Notes: generated from the sequence alone by a model not told the origin. A stretch of DNA of 64,000 nucleotides from Metellina segmentata (GCA_947359465.1 OX375873.1:134742899-134806898); one strand, 5' to 3'. Counted from the first letter of the stretch, positions 34,561 through 46,539 are shown. Translations and numbers: made by a program.

Positions 34561-34743
34561 ATCATCATTAAAAAAATTATAAAGCCGTATCATTGTTAAT
34601 TAAAAAAACAATTTGTAGAAATCTCATTATATTTTGGATAAAAATAATTTTTTTTAATTACTAGTTTCAAGAGCTAAAACCCTTACCAACGCCAAAAAGC
34701 AACAGAACTTTCAAATAAAAAACATACAATTCATTCCTTACTG

Positions 34744-35321
34744 CAGGGCTCGAAATACCCGGGTGCACAGGTGCACTGTGCACCTGAAAATAAAATTGTG
34801 CACCTATTGTTTTCCCTCTAGGTGCACGTGCACTTATCTTTAAAAAAAAAAAGCGGGAAACATATTTTATGTTATTTTGATGTCTGAACAAAATATTAGT
34901 ATCGACCTCTCTCGCTCTAAAGAAACGTAATTAAAATTACTAAATACACACTATGCGAAAACTTTAATACTGAAAATGCTATGCTGCAATGAAGGAAAAA
35001 TACAAAAAGAAGGATGGACACTAAACCTTATGGGTAAAGATCTGCCAAAAACGTAGACGTTTCTGATTGCCCACCAGTGTTTGATGATGACTGAATACTT
35101 GTAAGAAATGATTTCGCAGATAGAAAAATTGTTAAATATTTTTATTTACTATCTACTTGAAACATATCCAAACATTATCAACTAATAAAGTAGTTTTCAT
35201 TACATGAATGCTCTTATATTACGTTTTTTTAAATGTGCACCTAAAATATATTCTGTGCACCTAATTTAAAAACTTAGGTGCACAAGGTGCACCTGTATTA
35301 AAAAATCTATTTCGAGGCCTG
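34744..35321. mobile_element. hAT-like MITE, GTGCAC-rich (copy 2, complete)
   Basis: Ends CAGGGCTCGAAATA and TTTCGAGGCCTG, with 8-bp target duplications CCTTACTG (34736-34743) and CCTTAGTG (35322-35329). Dense GTGCAC/GGTGCAC words fill both subterminal regions. Non-coding, 578 bp. Confidence 0.85.
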
Positions 35322-35329
35322 CCTTAGTG

Positions 35330-35965
35330 TAAATCGAACAATTCTGATGGATACTAATTAGAACAATTCTGATGGATTCTCTTTCGAACAATTTCTTCCA
35401 ATCATAGCATATTGCCATCTTCAACTTCCTTTTGATACAAAAAAGATGATATAATGCATTGGAATACCTATTTCAAAATAACTGTTTTGGTACGAAAATT
35501 TAAAATTTGTTTTTCACAGCAAGAAAATAGTCATTCTTTGCTCCATCCACCAAGAATTTACCTCAACGCTTTCATCCCAAAAGATTGGAAAACACGGATC
35601 TAGATTTCTGAAGTCTCATTTCAACGGAGAAACGTCTCCATTTTTGCGAATAAAAATGTTGAGCGTATAAAAAGAAATAGAAGTTCGCGCCGTAGTAGAG
35701 TGAAAGGGAAAATGCATTCTGTATTACGTAGAGCTACGTATATATGAAGTGAGGAAAAGACAGCTTCTTTCCTTCATGCATAAGTGACATAAGCCAGGCA
35801 AGTTTTGATGGGGTGAGAATGATGCCACATCTTCCATCGCTTTTCGGTCAGAGTGTGGATAGTGGGGCCGATTCTGTTGAGGGAAAATATGTTTTAGGTC
35901 TGGTCTGTATTTTGTACAAACTATGTCCTATTACAGTTTAATAGATTCACCAGTTTTCAACTATT
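35330..35965. other. Intron, nothing recognised
   Basis: A short imperfect repeat of GAACAATTCTGATGGAT at 35338-35390; otherwise unremarkable. Confidence 0.35.
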
Positions 35966-36240
35966 GAGTTGATGCAAAGTTCGTTCCGTTTTTGTTGACC
36001 AAAATTGAAGGAAAGTTATCTTATTGACTAAAAATGACAGTGAATCAATATGAACATAGTATGAATATATAACGTTCCTTTCGATGACCTATTTTCATCT
36101 CTCCGGTAGCTGCATCATCCTGCACTCATAAAAGTTCTGAAGTTTCTGGCTAAACAACAATTCCAGGTGACGAAACTTTCTGAACCACTTACAAAGCACG
36201 TAGAATCGTCAATAACACCTAACCTGGTGCAGGTTAGGGG
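35966..36240 (-). mobile_element. mariner-like 3' relic M2
   Basis: Starts GTTGATGCAAAGTTCGTTCC, as mariner ends often do, and continues with the same degraded transposase tail as M1 and M3 (CTCTCCGGTAGCTGCATCAT). Truncated after about 275 bases. Confidence 0.62.
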
Positions 36241-36259
36241 TTATTGTTGGCGTAATGTG

Positions 36260-36415
36260 GAAATTTAGAGCTGATGTGTTAGCTCAGTCGTTGACCACGT
36301 CTGACTTTGGTTCAAAACGACGAAGGGTCTTTCACTTCGGGATTGGTCAAGGACCGACGCCAATAGCCCGTTGTTTTGATCCAGTTCGACGTTAATTAAA
36401 AATACTTACCTACCT
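36260..36415 (+). repeat. SINE 3' half
   Basis: Plus-strand body from the GCTCAG...TTGACC region to the tail TACTTACCTACC, including CAATAGCCCGTTGTTTTG. Confidence 0.75.
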
Positions 36416-36450
36416 TAAAGTTAAATAAACGAACATCTGACTCGTATCAG

Positions 36451-36692
36451 GTAAGGTAAGGTAAAGTAATTTTAATTAACGTCGTACTCGAGCAACACAA
36501 CACCATGTAAGTTTGAACCACGATCAGACACCGAGGCAACACCTGAGCTGGCTCCCAACTCTCCGAACTTCCACACCAACCCAACGTGAGGAATTTCGGC
36601 CACGACAGATTTAAGATGCACCAGCCACCTCTACACCATACGTTTACGAATATCCATGCACGGACCCGGATTCGAACCAGGAACCTTCCGAT
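36451..36692 (-). repeat. SINE family 1, 13 bases inside a splice donor
   Basis: Minus-strand copy with its head 5'-truncated at AGATCGGAAGG. Flanking duplications CTGACTCGTATCAG (36437-36450) and CTGAATCGTATCAG (36693-36706). The upper duplication ends 13 bases from the exon border at 36720. It is in sense orientation to the NACHT gene, with a GTAAG-rich tail at the low end. Confidence 0.9.
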
Positions 36693-36719
36693 CTGAATCG
36701 TATCAGACAAAACGCTTAC

Positions 36720-36926
36720 CTGTGAAAGTAGAGTGGACTTTCCTGACCCATCCTGCCCACAGACGATTACGGGCGAGTGCCTTATACAGGTATCATCCTG
36801 TCCCAGCATCAGATTTTGTATCTGTAGGAGGGCTCCACAGTCGCTGTCGAGGGACTGAGACACCCCCAGAACCCGGAGGTGGTGACGGCTGTTACTCAAA
36901 TGGCTCTGTGACTCCCGAACCACTTC
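36720..36926 (-). CDS. NWD/QUI-1-like NACHT-WD40 protein, exon 4 (Walker A)
   Basis: Exactly 69 codons, phase 0 at both ends. Acceptor CTCTTGCAG|GAAGTG (36927/36926), donor TCACAG|GTAAGC (36720/36719). Reading starts EVVRESQSHLSNSRHHLRVL. Residues 57-65, GQDGSGKST, are a complete P-loop (Walker A) with the Lys and Ser/Thr that bind nucleotide phosphate. The preceding strand VIVC fits the first beta strand of a NACHT domain. The upstream helix with two His residues matches the linker before NACHT in NWD-type proteins. It connects in frame to exon 5 (AFMYCPEW), as family alignments predict. The SINE close to the donor could affect splicing. Very secure as an exon. Confidence 0.95.
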
Positions 36927-36929
36927 CTG

Positions 36930-37465
36930 CAAGAGAATAGCAAAACTGTAGCTAAGACTAAACCGCTGCAGAGAAATAGTATTAAGGGGATCGGTCTAGT
37001 CCTATCTCCGTAATGTGAAAATGCTCAAATTTTTAGGAACATTTTCTCAGAAATTTTTATACGTACTGATTTGAATTTATTTATACAGGTTATGACGGGG
37101 GTCACTTTTGTGGTATAGCCGTAGTATAATTTCGTGGTATAGCCCATTACGGCTGGCAACATAAGAAATTCCTGGTAAATGCAACTGCAGGAGAGATGGC
37201 AAGGAGATGATTCTGCATTACAATGATGAACATGAAAGGTTGATTTTGTAGACACCCGATCAAGTTTTAACTGCTTCAAATTGTTGCTCCTCAATTTTGA
37301 ACCAGATGGTTTTTTATATTTTTCAAAACACGTTACGTAAAAGATGATGCCGTGAACACAAACAAAAGTTCACATTGATGCAAAACAAATATTTCATTCC
37401 ACTTTCGTGACTTCTAGATGACATTTTATCCGTTCAAATTAATGGCAATGACCATCATGCCTTCA
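36930..37465. other. Intron, nothing recognised
   Basis: Includes a short duplication (TTGTGGTATAGCC / TTCGTGGTATAGCC, 37108-37145). No exon. Confidence 0.35.
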
Positions 37466-37822
37466 TTAACCCACTCCACCAGAGGGTGTTTTGAAGAGGG
37501 GTCTCGTCATTAGCAAAACTGACCAGATCTTGATGGATGAGATATTTCGTCTTAAGAAAAAAACTATATCTAGATCTTACAAACAAGAAATCGACATTAT
37601 CTTGGTGGATAAATCTCGTCGATGGTACTTGGGATGGTTAACCCTCCAGGTGTGTGTTTCGTTGAGGTATCTCGTCTTTAGCGAATACCAGATTTTGACG
37701 GACGAGGTATCACGTTCTTAGAATATAACTGACCAAATCGTGATCTTGTCAAAAAAAATAGGCCATCATTTGGAAAACGTTTCATTGACGAGACACTTCG
37801 TCGAAACCAATAGGAGCGTTAA
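37466..37822. repeat. piggyBac-like MITE, TTAA to TTAA (F3)
   Basis: Begins TTAACCCACTCCACCAGAGG and ends CGAAACCAATAGGAGCGTTAA, so TTAA stands at both ends as in piggyBac insertions. The interior has repeats of CAGATCTTGATGGA with GAGATATTTCGTC. Confidence 0.68.
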
Positions 37823-37944
37823 GAGGGCTCTTTCAGATTACGCCCTTCATTCACCATTATAGATGATGATTATAATAGAAACTAAATGCAAACCCATGTT
37901 CTGTCAACAGCACATGCCGTATTTTATACTATGCATATACAATA

Positions 37945-38510
37945 CACTACAATAATGGACCGGACAGCAAGATGTGATGGTATAAAGGAAAGAATAATTG
38001 CTTTGATAGGGGGATGGTCCCCTACGTGCTGTAATTACGCTAGCAACCCTTTTGGGCATACTTTCAACAAGGTTTCAATACACAGCTGTGGGTATTTGCG
38101 TACATTCCTGCTGCAAGAATGTCGCCAGTTCAGCTGTAGATTTCGGATGTGATTCCCTTGTCCGTAAGCGTCGCTCTAATGCGTCCCGCAAATGTTCTAT
38201 AGGATTTAGGTCGGGACTATGATCAGGCCGGGGAAGACGTTTTACATCCATATCTTGATACCACTGCTTGATATAGGCTGCAACATGAGATGGAGCGTTG
38301 TCGTCATGGAAGTAACATTCGACCATTCTATAAAATTGCCAGATCGTAGGAAGAACCTGATGGTCCAAAATGTTCATGTAGGCGTCGGCGTTGAATTGAC
38401 TAAGAACAACATGCAAAGGTCCCAAGCCATACCACGAAAAAACACCCCCAAACAAGTAGTAGGATTGTATGCAAATCCTCTGGAGTCCGGTTCATTATTG
38501 TAGGATAATG
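37945..38510 (-). mobile_element. Tc1-like family A, deleted copy A3
   Basis: TA-flanked ends CACTACAATAATGGACCGG and an inverted partner at 38487-38510. The minus-strand frame 38455-38075 has [11 protein letters not shown] and [18 protein letters not shown], then STAELATFLQQE near the C-terminus. It has the same missing N-terminal half as its relatives and is the best-kept frame among the family A copies. Confidence 0.9.
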
Positions 38511-39478
38511 TATCTTGAGCATGGTGATTGTCTTTGCTATTCAAAGATATGGAATAGGTCGATAAAAATGGATGCTGTTCTTTTGGTTTTAAATAATAAT
38601 TGTAATGAAATCATCTAAAATGAAAGTGTCGGTGGATCTAGACGTTATCAAGGAAGAGCCTGACCCAGGCAACACAAAATGGTGTTTTCTACCTATGACC
38701 GAAATACGCTGAAAAATTGTAATAAACGCTAAAAATAAACAATTAAAAAGCAAACACACAAAACAAAATAAAGCATGGTTATTTTTTATTTTCGTTTTCT
38801 GGTTGCTTGTACCACGGCTTTTTGATTCTTTGCTTTTTTAAATGATTTGTGTTATATATACTTGTTATATATATATACATTATTTACAACTTGATAGCTC
38901 TGTTGACAATCGGTGGACAGTAACATCAAATATATGAACACAAGAGCTTGCATAAGGAAAGAGATGGACCAGACCACCTTTACCCTCGAGAAATAAAATT
39001 ATTTTCCCAAAATTGAACATATATAAAAAAATAACTGCGCCAGAATTGGCGCGTTATCACTCGAAGTGGCGACGATAGACTTCCAACATGGATTTTTTAA
39101 ACAGCACAACTAAAGCACTGCATGACAATGATCTGTTACGCTACGTTTCTTATGTATTCTGCTGAGGTGATACCATAGCCGTGGGGTACATATTCTAGGG
39201 TGCAACAATAGGAACAAATGTCCATTTCATTCTTCCGATTTACGCCTCGTATGTTACAGTATACTAAGCACCAATATTCTAAGACCTTTTAAAAGAAAAG
39301 TGAGATAAGTTTTATCGATCCATTGACAGATATTTTAAAGCCATGTTCAGTTTTAATGACAGTTAATTAGGATTCAATTGGGTGCTCTAATTCAACCTAA
39401 CATAGTTAAATGGTAAAATGACCTGTATGATTACTGAAATTATAGTAGTGGTGGGAAAGTTCTGCCAGCAGCACTCAC
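38511..39478. other. Intron, nothing recognised
   Basis: A (TA)-rich run near 38855-38880. No exon or element ends. Confidence 0.35.
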
Positions 39479-39650
39479 CTGAATCGGCTTTCGAATTCTG
39501 GGCGGCAGGTTCTGCCAGTTGGGTGTGGTCGCAGCGATGTCCTCATCCACCAGCGTCTTGATGTTCGTGAAGATGGCGTTGCCAAACTTCTCCAGGTAGA
39601 AGCGGAGCTCGCAGTGGTCGGCGTCCAGTCCGCCTTCCTTCCAAGGAATA
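39479..39650 (-). CDS. NWD/QUI-1-like NACHT-WD40 protein, exon 3
   Basis: One base plus 57 codons. Acceptor GCTTTCAG|T (39651/39650), donor ATTCAG|GTGAGT (39479/39478). It begins in phase 2, matching the end of exon 2, and ends in phase 0, matching exon 4. The frame reads IPWKEGGLDADHCELRFYLE, then KFGNAIFTNIKTLVDEDI and ends PPRIRKPIQ. A Trp-containing stretch, a 'Y/FYLxxF' helix and an I-x-x-L-V-D helix just before NACHT are typical of NWD-family proteins. More GC-rich than the flanks. The long open frame seen on this strand in another register is an artefact. Confidence 0.92.
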
Positions 39651-40207
39651 CTGAAAGCGTCACAAAATTTGTTTTGAGTCTACTGTAGTGTCGTCGCCCC
39701 AAACGGTAGCATGGAAACAGTAAGAATCGTATACAAGGAGAATACAACTAACAGCTAAGTTCTTATAATTTGAAGAATGTAAGAATATGTACAATATTTA
39801 CATCATAGCATTAATTACAGTACACAAATACATATCAGTATTTGTTCTCAAAGTCCAGCGCAGTCACCAGCTGCCTCCGGCTGAATCTATCGCCTCTCGT
39901 GCTCTGTCTCGTCTCTGTAACCGTCGTTCGTCAGCAGTTCAAAAAGAATCCAACATTAAAATTCGAGATCCAATCAGAGATCTTCTGGTCGAACACCACT
40001 ACTCAAGTCGTTGTAACAGCAGATGACGCTGAATAATAATTTGTTAGAATACATTCGGCATTACGACAGATGTGTGAAGGTAGTGTGAAAGTCTTCACAC
40101 TTCAAATATCCTGTTCATTGAAGCAAATCTCGACGAACACTAATTTTTGGTTGTAACGATATACAGTAGTAATCTGTTAACGAAGAATATTTTGTTTCTT
40201 GCTTCAT
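39651..40207. other. Intron, nothing recognised
   Basis: Plus-strand open frames at 39787-40036 have no splice or family support. Confidence 0.35.
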
Positions 40208-40445
40208 CGAAGGGACCAGGTGCAAGAGTTACGGATTAGCAAGGGATACGAGTTCAAAACTCGATCCAACCAACGACCGTTGTGCACGTGGGGGGATTGT
40301 GCGAGCATGTAAAATCTGTCGTGTTCTCAAATGTCCTCACGTTACCGTGGTGTGGAAGTTTGGAAGGTGGAGTGCGATTCCGATGGTCACCTTGGCATTT
40401 GACAGATTCAAAATTATCTGTTGTCCGCATGAAAGAAATATAATA
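40208..40445 (+). repeat. SINE family 2, 5' part
   Basis: Head with GAGTTACGGATTAGCAAGGG, B-box-like GAGTTCAAAACTCGATCC and body to about GACAGATTCAAAATT; the 3' end is lost. Confidence 0.78.
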
Positions 40446-40568
40446 GTGCAAGCAATGATAAACTTTTCATGGGGCCCTGTGTCGAGATCCAAATTTCTAA
40501 TAACGTGACTACTTTCGTCTGCCTGCTGGAAATTTCAGCCTTTGATTATTCCATGGGACGAGGGAATA

Positions 40569-40673
40569 CGTCCGTCCAACCATTGATTTCACCATCTGAT
40601 TGGTCCGTCCAACCATTGATTCACCATCTGATTGGTCCGTCCAACCATTGATTCACCATCTGATTGGTCCGTG
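40569..40673. repeat. 32-bp tandem repeat, three units
   Basis: Units of GTCCGTCCAACCATTGATTC followed by ACCATCTGATTG; the first has one extra base. Confidence 0.93.
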
Positions 40674-40679
40674 CGATAT

Positions 40680-42039
40680 AGCAGTAGAATTTGGTGATTT
40701 CACTGTTTCTGTAACCACTGAATACGCGTTCACAAATCTAACCAATTGTAAGACGTTATGTCGTAATGTAGACGTTAGACGTTATGTCAAACGAGACGAT
40801 AAAATTCCAAATCGGCCAAAAAAGTCAATTTTTCACTGATCAGTCACGTGACTACTAGTATGTTGGTCACACTTTTTGAAGTTCCTCTCAGTCGCAATGT
40901 TCAGCCTATCTTTTAAAGAAAAATGTTTTACATGTTGCTGCTGAAAGATGCATAAAGCAAGGATTAGAAACTTTATCTATGTTTTGATTTGTGTCGCAAG
41001 ATGTGTTGCGTAAATTTGAGTCACTCATACGTTGTGACAGGGAGCATTTTTTCCTCTAAGCCAGAGCAGTCGAGGATAAATTCCGCACATTCGTGCTCGA
41101 CGCTTTATTTAAAGCTTAAAAAGAAAACTCGGCATCGAATGTGGTACAAATAGCACGGACACTCAATTAATCGGAATATCTACTATATGTATCTAGGATG
41201 CGCTCAAGAGATGGCAGCACCGGAGACCTAGAGTTATGACGTCACGTCATGACTAGCATATAAGAGAGTTTTTCCGGCCTTTTCAAAAACGCTTCAACAA
41301 TATTTATTTATTTATATAACATCTTGCTCTTTCAAGTTTAAAAGTTCTGATGTTTTCAAAGCTTTCCCACACAGTACAATATGCATTAAAAAAAAAATTG
41401 AAAAATCGTATTTTTCCTTAATTTTACTTTTAAATATTTTTTAATTTATAAAGGAGTACAAATACAATCACCAAATTTTTACACGCTATTTTTCAGGAAA
41501 AGCTTGTCACTTAGAATAATTTTTAATATTGTCATTCTAGTGATGCCAAAGGAATCTGAAATAGGTAGCAAATTGACAAAACTTCTATTTTAATCGATTT
41601 CTCCAATTCAGCAACGACGGTTATTAAATTAGATTCTTCGTTTCCTAAGATACCTATTTCTGAAGAATGTAACAACATAAAAAATTTTTAATTTGTGTCA
41701 GTAACTTATTGAAATATAAGGTCGCAAACAGGCCTTTTTTAGTGTTAGAATATCTAAATTTGTATGACCTTGAACTTTAAATGTCAATAATAAATAAAAT
41801 TTAGATTTCTGAAACCTCTCTAATATTTTGCAGTTGCTCATTACTGTATATGACCTATTTAAAAACTGATTTTCCTTAAAATCGGCGGTATGTCAGCTAT
41901 AGCTCATTTTGCATGGAATGACCCAAACTCTGTTCTGAAAACCCCCTTTATCATTTTCCATATCTGAATTCCAATACCGATTATAGATAAAATTGAAATT
42001 GCGTAGGAAAGTTAGTCGCACAATAAATACTAAAATCAA
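40680..42039. other. Intron, nothing recognised
   Basis: About 1.36 kb with no exon or element ends recognised. Confidence 0.35.
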
Positions 42040-42052
42040 AATAAACTGGAAC

Positions 42053-42255
42053 AACCGGTCTAGTGGTCAAGGTGTTGGCCTCTGGATCGGAAGGTTAATG
42101 GTTAGAATACGAGATCAGGACAGGGGTGTAAATTGTGCTGTCCTTCGTTAGTGGCAATGATGGTCCATCCACTGGGTGCCCCTTCACAATTGACCATCAC
42201 TTCTGGCCTTGTAGTAGCCAAGAAAAAGTCCAGTGCCCGACATTGGAAAAAAATT
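42053..42255 (+). repeat. SINE family 3 (own body)
   Basis: Head like family 1 (CCGGTCTAGTGGTCAAGG, GGTGTTGGCCTC) but the body differs: GTGCTGTCCTTCGTTAGTGG, ending AGTCCAGTGCCCGACATTGG and an A-rich tail. Flanking duplications AATAAACTGGAAC (42040-42052) and AATAAACTGAAAC (42256-42268). Confidence 0.85.
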
Positions 42256-42268
42256 AATAAACTGAAAC

Positions 42269-43062
42269 ATCAATCGCGAACTCAAATTTGCACGTTCCAA
42301 CAACTATTCTAAAATTAAACCTTAATTCTTATAACAAATTAGAGTTTCTGCCACCTTTACCCTTTCTTAATCACTTCATAGACAAAAAAGAAAGTGGCCA
42401 TGACGTGTTCATCCAAGCACATTTGAAGGAAACAACGAAGTCGATTTTTTTATTTAGATGTTGAATAAAAGAATTGTAAAAACCTCTTTTACGGATGTTT
42501 AAATACAATTTAAGTATAAACCTAATGACAGTTGATGTTATGCAAAAAGGGATACTGGTAAAGAAGCTTAATGGAGATAAAACATAACAATTGTTGCGAG
42601 CGTAAAGTACAGTGCCTTTTATGAAAAATTGTTTCGTCGCATTCCATTTTCTGACACAGTTATACGCATAAAAATGCATATTAAGTTAGTATTAAACTAA
42701 TGGAGTCTCAAGTGATGCAAGATTGCACGATGTACTTTTACTCTTTCAGTAGCAACGTCTTAAGATTTTCAAGAAAAGAGAAACAATGCTTTCGTTTTTG
42801 CAGCACATAATCCAAGAATTCCAATTTTCGTTTCCATTTCCCAGTAGATAATAAAACTGACAGTGTTTCAAAAGACTTGTCAGAAATAAAAGCTTAATTT
42901 GGTATTATTTTTTTAGTGTAGTAAAGTATAGTACAAATTCGAAACAAAAAATACCAAACGGCTGTTTTCCGGATTTCTATGGCAAGGAAGTAAAACAAAT
43001 TTGAACATGTTGCACTCATCTTGTTATTTTTCAATGTTCTTGTTAACACACCACTATTATTT
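42269..43062. other. Intron, nothing recognised
   Basis: The minus-strand open frame 42679-42371 has no recognisable motif and no splice support. Confidence 0.35.
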
Positions 43063-43405
43063 TTAACCCTCCAAGTGCTTTCGACGAGATATCTCGTCTA
43101 TCAAGATCTGACCAGTTTTGTTAACGACCAGATATCTTGTCCATCAGGATCCGACTATTTTATAAGAATTTACTCGAATTATATATTTTTTAAGACTAGA
43201 CCATTAAATCCGCCTCGTTATCAAGATATGACTGATGTTTCGATGATGACCAGATCATGATGTGGTCAATTTTCTTCTGATTAGAGACATCGCGTCCATC
43301 AAGACCTGGTCAGTTTTCCTTTAATGACGAGATATATCGTTCATCAAGGTTTGGTCAGTTTTGTTAATGAAGAGATAATTTGGTCGAGACTACCACCAGG
43401 GGCGA
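43063..43405. repeat. piggyBac-like MITE (F4)
   Basis: Starts TTAACCCTCCAAGTGCTTTC, then GACGAGATATCTCGTC. The right end, near 43385-43405, is decayed (GGTCGAGACTACCACCAGGG). Several 40-50-base internal units. Confidence 0.65.
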
Positions 43406-43600
43406 CAAATGTTTGAGATTCACCCAAAAGTTGAGTACTTAAAAGAGATGGTTTAAAGTATTAGACTCTCTCTCTCTATATATATACAAACATTTTCTAA
43501 TAGGTTTAGAGGAAAACATTAGCAAACTGAGGAACTGACCACTGAGAAGAAAAAATAGCGGATTTCATAAGCATTTGCAAATATGAGTGGGATAGGTGAC

Positions 43601-44306
43601 CAGGGCCGGCCCCAGGGTAGGGCGATCCGGGCGGCCGCCCGGAGCGCAATGATCTAGGGGCGCCAAAATCATGGAAAATGAAAATAAACTGATAAAAAAA
43701 AATTAAGTTACAGGCTTTTATAAAATGTAAAGAATATTTTTTTATCATTCTGATATCATATCAATAAATTATTTTTCATAATATTGCATTGTCATCGGAC
43801 CCTTGTAAGTATATATATATATACTTACAAGGGTCCGATGACAATGAACATATATATATATATATATATATGTTCGAGGAACAAGCGATAAACTGTATGA
43901 ACACAATAATGGAAACTTTTTGTTAATTCAGTTATTGGCTGAGTTTGATCCAAAAATGGAGGAACACGTTCGCAGAGTCCTCAATAAATATTACTGAAAT
44001 ATATTGATACTTACACCCTAAAACCATTGAGTAATACGCGATGGGAAAGTCGAGTCGACTCATTAAAAGCTCTGCGGTTTCAAATTGGTCCAATTCACGA
44101 TGCTTTGTACAGCATATATGAAGATTCAGAAATCGATAATATGATCAGAGACGAGGCTAGCGGATTATTAAATAATTTGAAGCAGTTCAAATTTATATGC
44201 TCTGTTGTGATCTGGTACAAAATTTTAAGCCGTATTAACCCCATCAGCAAACTTTTGCAAAATTAAGGTTTTGCCCGGAGCGCCAAAATGTCTAGGGCCG
44301 GCCCTG
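43601..44306 (+). mobile_element. hAT element (ZMYM1-like transposase), internally deleted
   Basis: Inverted ends CAGGGCCGGCCCCAGGG and CTAGGGCCGGCCCTG; flanking GGTGAC/AGTGAC may be a worn target duplication. Inside, plus-strand pieces read RGTSDKLYEHNNGNF, LLAEFDPKMEEHVRR and TRWESRVDSLKALRFQIG to a stop at 44264-44266, as in ZMYM1-like hAT transposases. The N-terminal domains, much of the catalytic core and the dimerisation end are gone. Two palindromes sit at the deletion point. Confidence 0.88.
43787..43875. repeat. Two abutting perfect palindromes (60 bp and 30 bp)
   Basis: 43787-43846 is its own reverse complement: the arm starts CATTGTCATCGGACCCTTGT and meets at a TA-rich centre. 43846-43875 is a second one, GAAC-(AT)11-GTTC, sharing one base. 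The hAT coding homology starts right after it. Confidence 0.96.
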
Positions 44307-44339
44307 AAGTGACGCATTGGAATCTAAGGCATCGACTGT

Positions 44340-44505
44340 TTAATTATAACCTTTCGACTACGGCCGGTACAGCAGTTGTACCATAACAGAGCGCCTAGAA
44401 AGAATTTAGGCAACGGACAGTACATCAGTTGTACCTTGAAAGTTATAAGAATCTCGCCAAGAAAGAGTCGCGCTTGTTATATCTATAGCCGTAGTCAAAA
44501 GGTTA
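44340..44505. repeat. piggyBac-like small MITE, CTACGGCCGGTACAGC type
   Basis: Left TTATAACCTTTCGACTACGG, right GCCGTAGTCAAAAGGTTAAC, inverted. The subterminal CAGTTGTACC occurs twice. The same end type closes the foldback at 57135-58432. Confidence 0.65.
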
Positions 44506-45698
44506 ACTATACGGAGTTGCTGTCGTAAAATCTGAAAAGTGTAGCTAACGTGAACATGGCAATCAACTTGCGCTGATTGGCTATCGAAGAGCAACTCACG
44601 CTCGCAACATATTTCGCCAAGCTGCGCCAAACAACGTCAAACGAATGGACATGCACACACAAAGTAAGTTTTATTGACATAGAAAAGCGAAAAATATCCA
44701 AGGAAGAATCCAACCTGAACTGACAAATCGCAAGTTGCTAGCGCAATTGCCATATCCTCTGAACCACGATGGATCTATCTATACCATGAAGAATGCTTTA
44801 GTTGACTGACATTGTACTAACTTTCCCGTCTTGCTAAAAATGCATAAAATATTTACTGAACTTCGTGACCGATATTGGGGTACGTGGATTTGAATGATCG
44901 CCCAGGCACCAGATATATTGTACGTTGTGTAGGAAAGAGTACTTAAACTTGTACAGTATTCTGTTGCTAGATTTAGGTTTATGTGATGACGATTTAACTA
45001 ATTGTCACACTAATACGATCAAGTCTAAGCGACAAAAATGAATTTGTTCCTATCTGAAGATCATATGAGTATGTTTTATTAAAAAGATGACTGAACCGCT
45101 AAACGTAATATGAAGACTGAGTGGTCAAAAAGATAAATGTATGTCAAAATGAATAAATTAACATGTTATTGCTCCTTGTAAGTTTTGAGTCATCCAAAGC
45201 CTATGTGCTTTATGCATCACGAAACTTGATTTCAAGCTTATAATTACAGTTTTCAACCTTAGCTTCTACTAAAAAAATACTACCCTAATGGCGAACCTAC
45301 GGTAAATAGACTTGCATTTAGTTTTTAAACCAAAATTATAATACACAACATATGGCATGGTTGAATTTTACAACTATGTTAAACTAAGGACTTCTGACTG
45401 AATACTCGAAATACACATTATCAAGAAATTAATTCACGTCTTAGCTATATTGGGCAACGAATAAATGATTGATTAAAATAAAACTCCTAAATAATTTAAT
45501 TTACTACTTATAACACCTACTTAATGGAACACATAAATGCAGTGAAACCAATTCAAATGGTAGGTATTTTAATTACGTCGTATTTCGTACATCGAATTTA
45601 ATTACGTCGTACTACCAATAGAATTTCAGTCTCAAAAATTGTCGAATTAAAAAAAAAACGAGATAATGCATATCTGATTTTATCTTCGAATCTATATA
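44506..45698. other. Intron, nothing recognised
   Basis: Short SINE-tail-like ACGTCGTACT words near 45555-45625; otherwise unassigned. Confidence 0.35.
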
Positions 45699-46330
45699 CG
45701 GTGACTCCCAAAAGTGTTCGTACACTTTAAAAATTTATAGAAAAAGCGTTGAAGCCTGGAATTGAATTCAAATATAAAGTCCAATATTTTTTCATATCAT
45801 CTCCATGTGTTTAAAAATATGAAAAGAAAACCCCTAAAATTTTTATTAAATTATTAACTCATTTTCTTTTAATATAAATGGAAATGCAAGGTGGCAGAGA
45901 AAAATCCGTTACAAAAGTGATCGTACACCGAAACAATTTCAGATGAATTCATAAATAAAATGATCGTCTATCGTTTTTCTTTTAATTTTTGTAGTGTGGT
46001 AACATTTAAAAAATCGTTAACATTAATCTTTGCTTGTATACTTCGTAATATTCTATTTATTATTAAAACACGTCTCCTAGTCGTAAGGAAGCAACGAACA
46101 GCATTCGAAAAATGATTATTTTGTATCATAGTAATGGTAAATCTGTTCGAAACATCGCTAAATTAGTAAATTTGTCCTATTCTACAGTGCAGTATGTGTT
46201 AAACGCTTTAAAGAAGAAAATCGGATTAGAAACAAGGTAAGTAAAGGTCGTCCGGCAAAATTAACGTGCTCAGTGATTTGTAGTTAGAGAATTAGTGAAA
46301 AATCCACGTTTGAGTGCTGTAATTCTAACT
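45699..46330 (+). mobile_element. Tc1-like family D, 5' part only
   Basis: A TA-flanked end, CGGTGACTCCCAAAAGTGTT, then a plus-strand reading frame starting near 46080. It has RKMIILYHSNGKSVRNIAKL and LSYSTVQYVLN, the first helix-turn-helix of a Tc1/Tc3-like transposase, and further on a GRPAKL-type hook in another frame. The catalytic part and the other end are missing. Confidence 0.78.
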
Positions 46331-46539
46331 CAATTCTACCTAATTAACTCATATGCATAATTTTAAGGGAAACTGAAACATGAATTCTGGCATTGCCAGT
46401 TACCAAGTAGCAAAATTGAAATTAAACTTTTATTATCAGTGTGTTTCTCACTAGTGCTTTACTTATTACACAATGCTTCATTTCCTACAAAGTGAAAGTT
46501 TAAGTTGCAATTGTGGTAAAATTGGAGTTTAACACGTCT

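Noticed and set aside
39475..39747. 90-codon minus-strand frame over exon 3
   Set aside because: Wrong register; the frame reading IPWKEGGLDADH has matching splice phases and family motifs.
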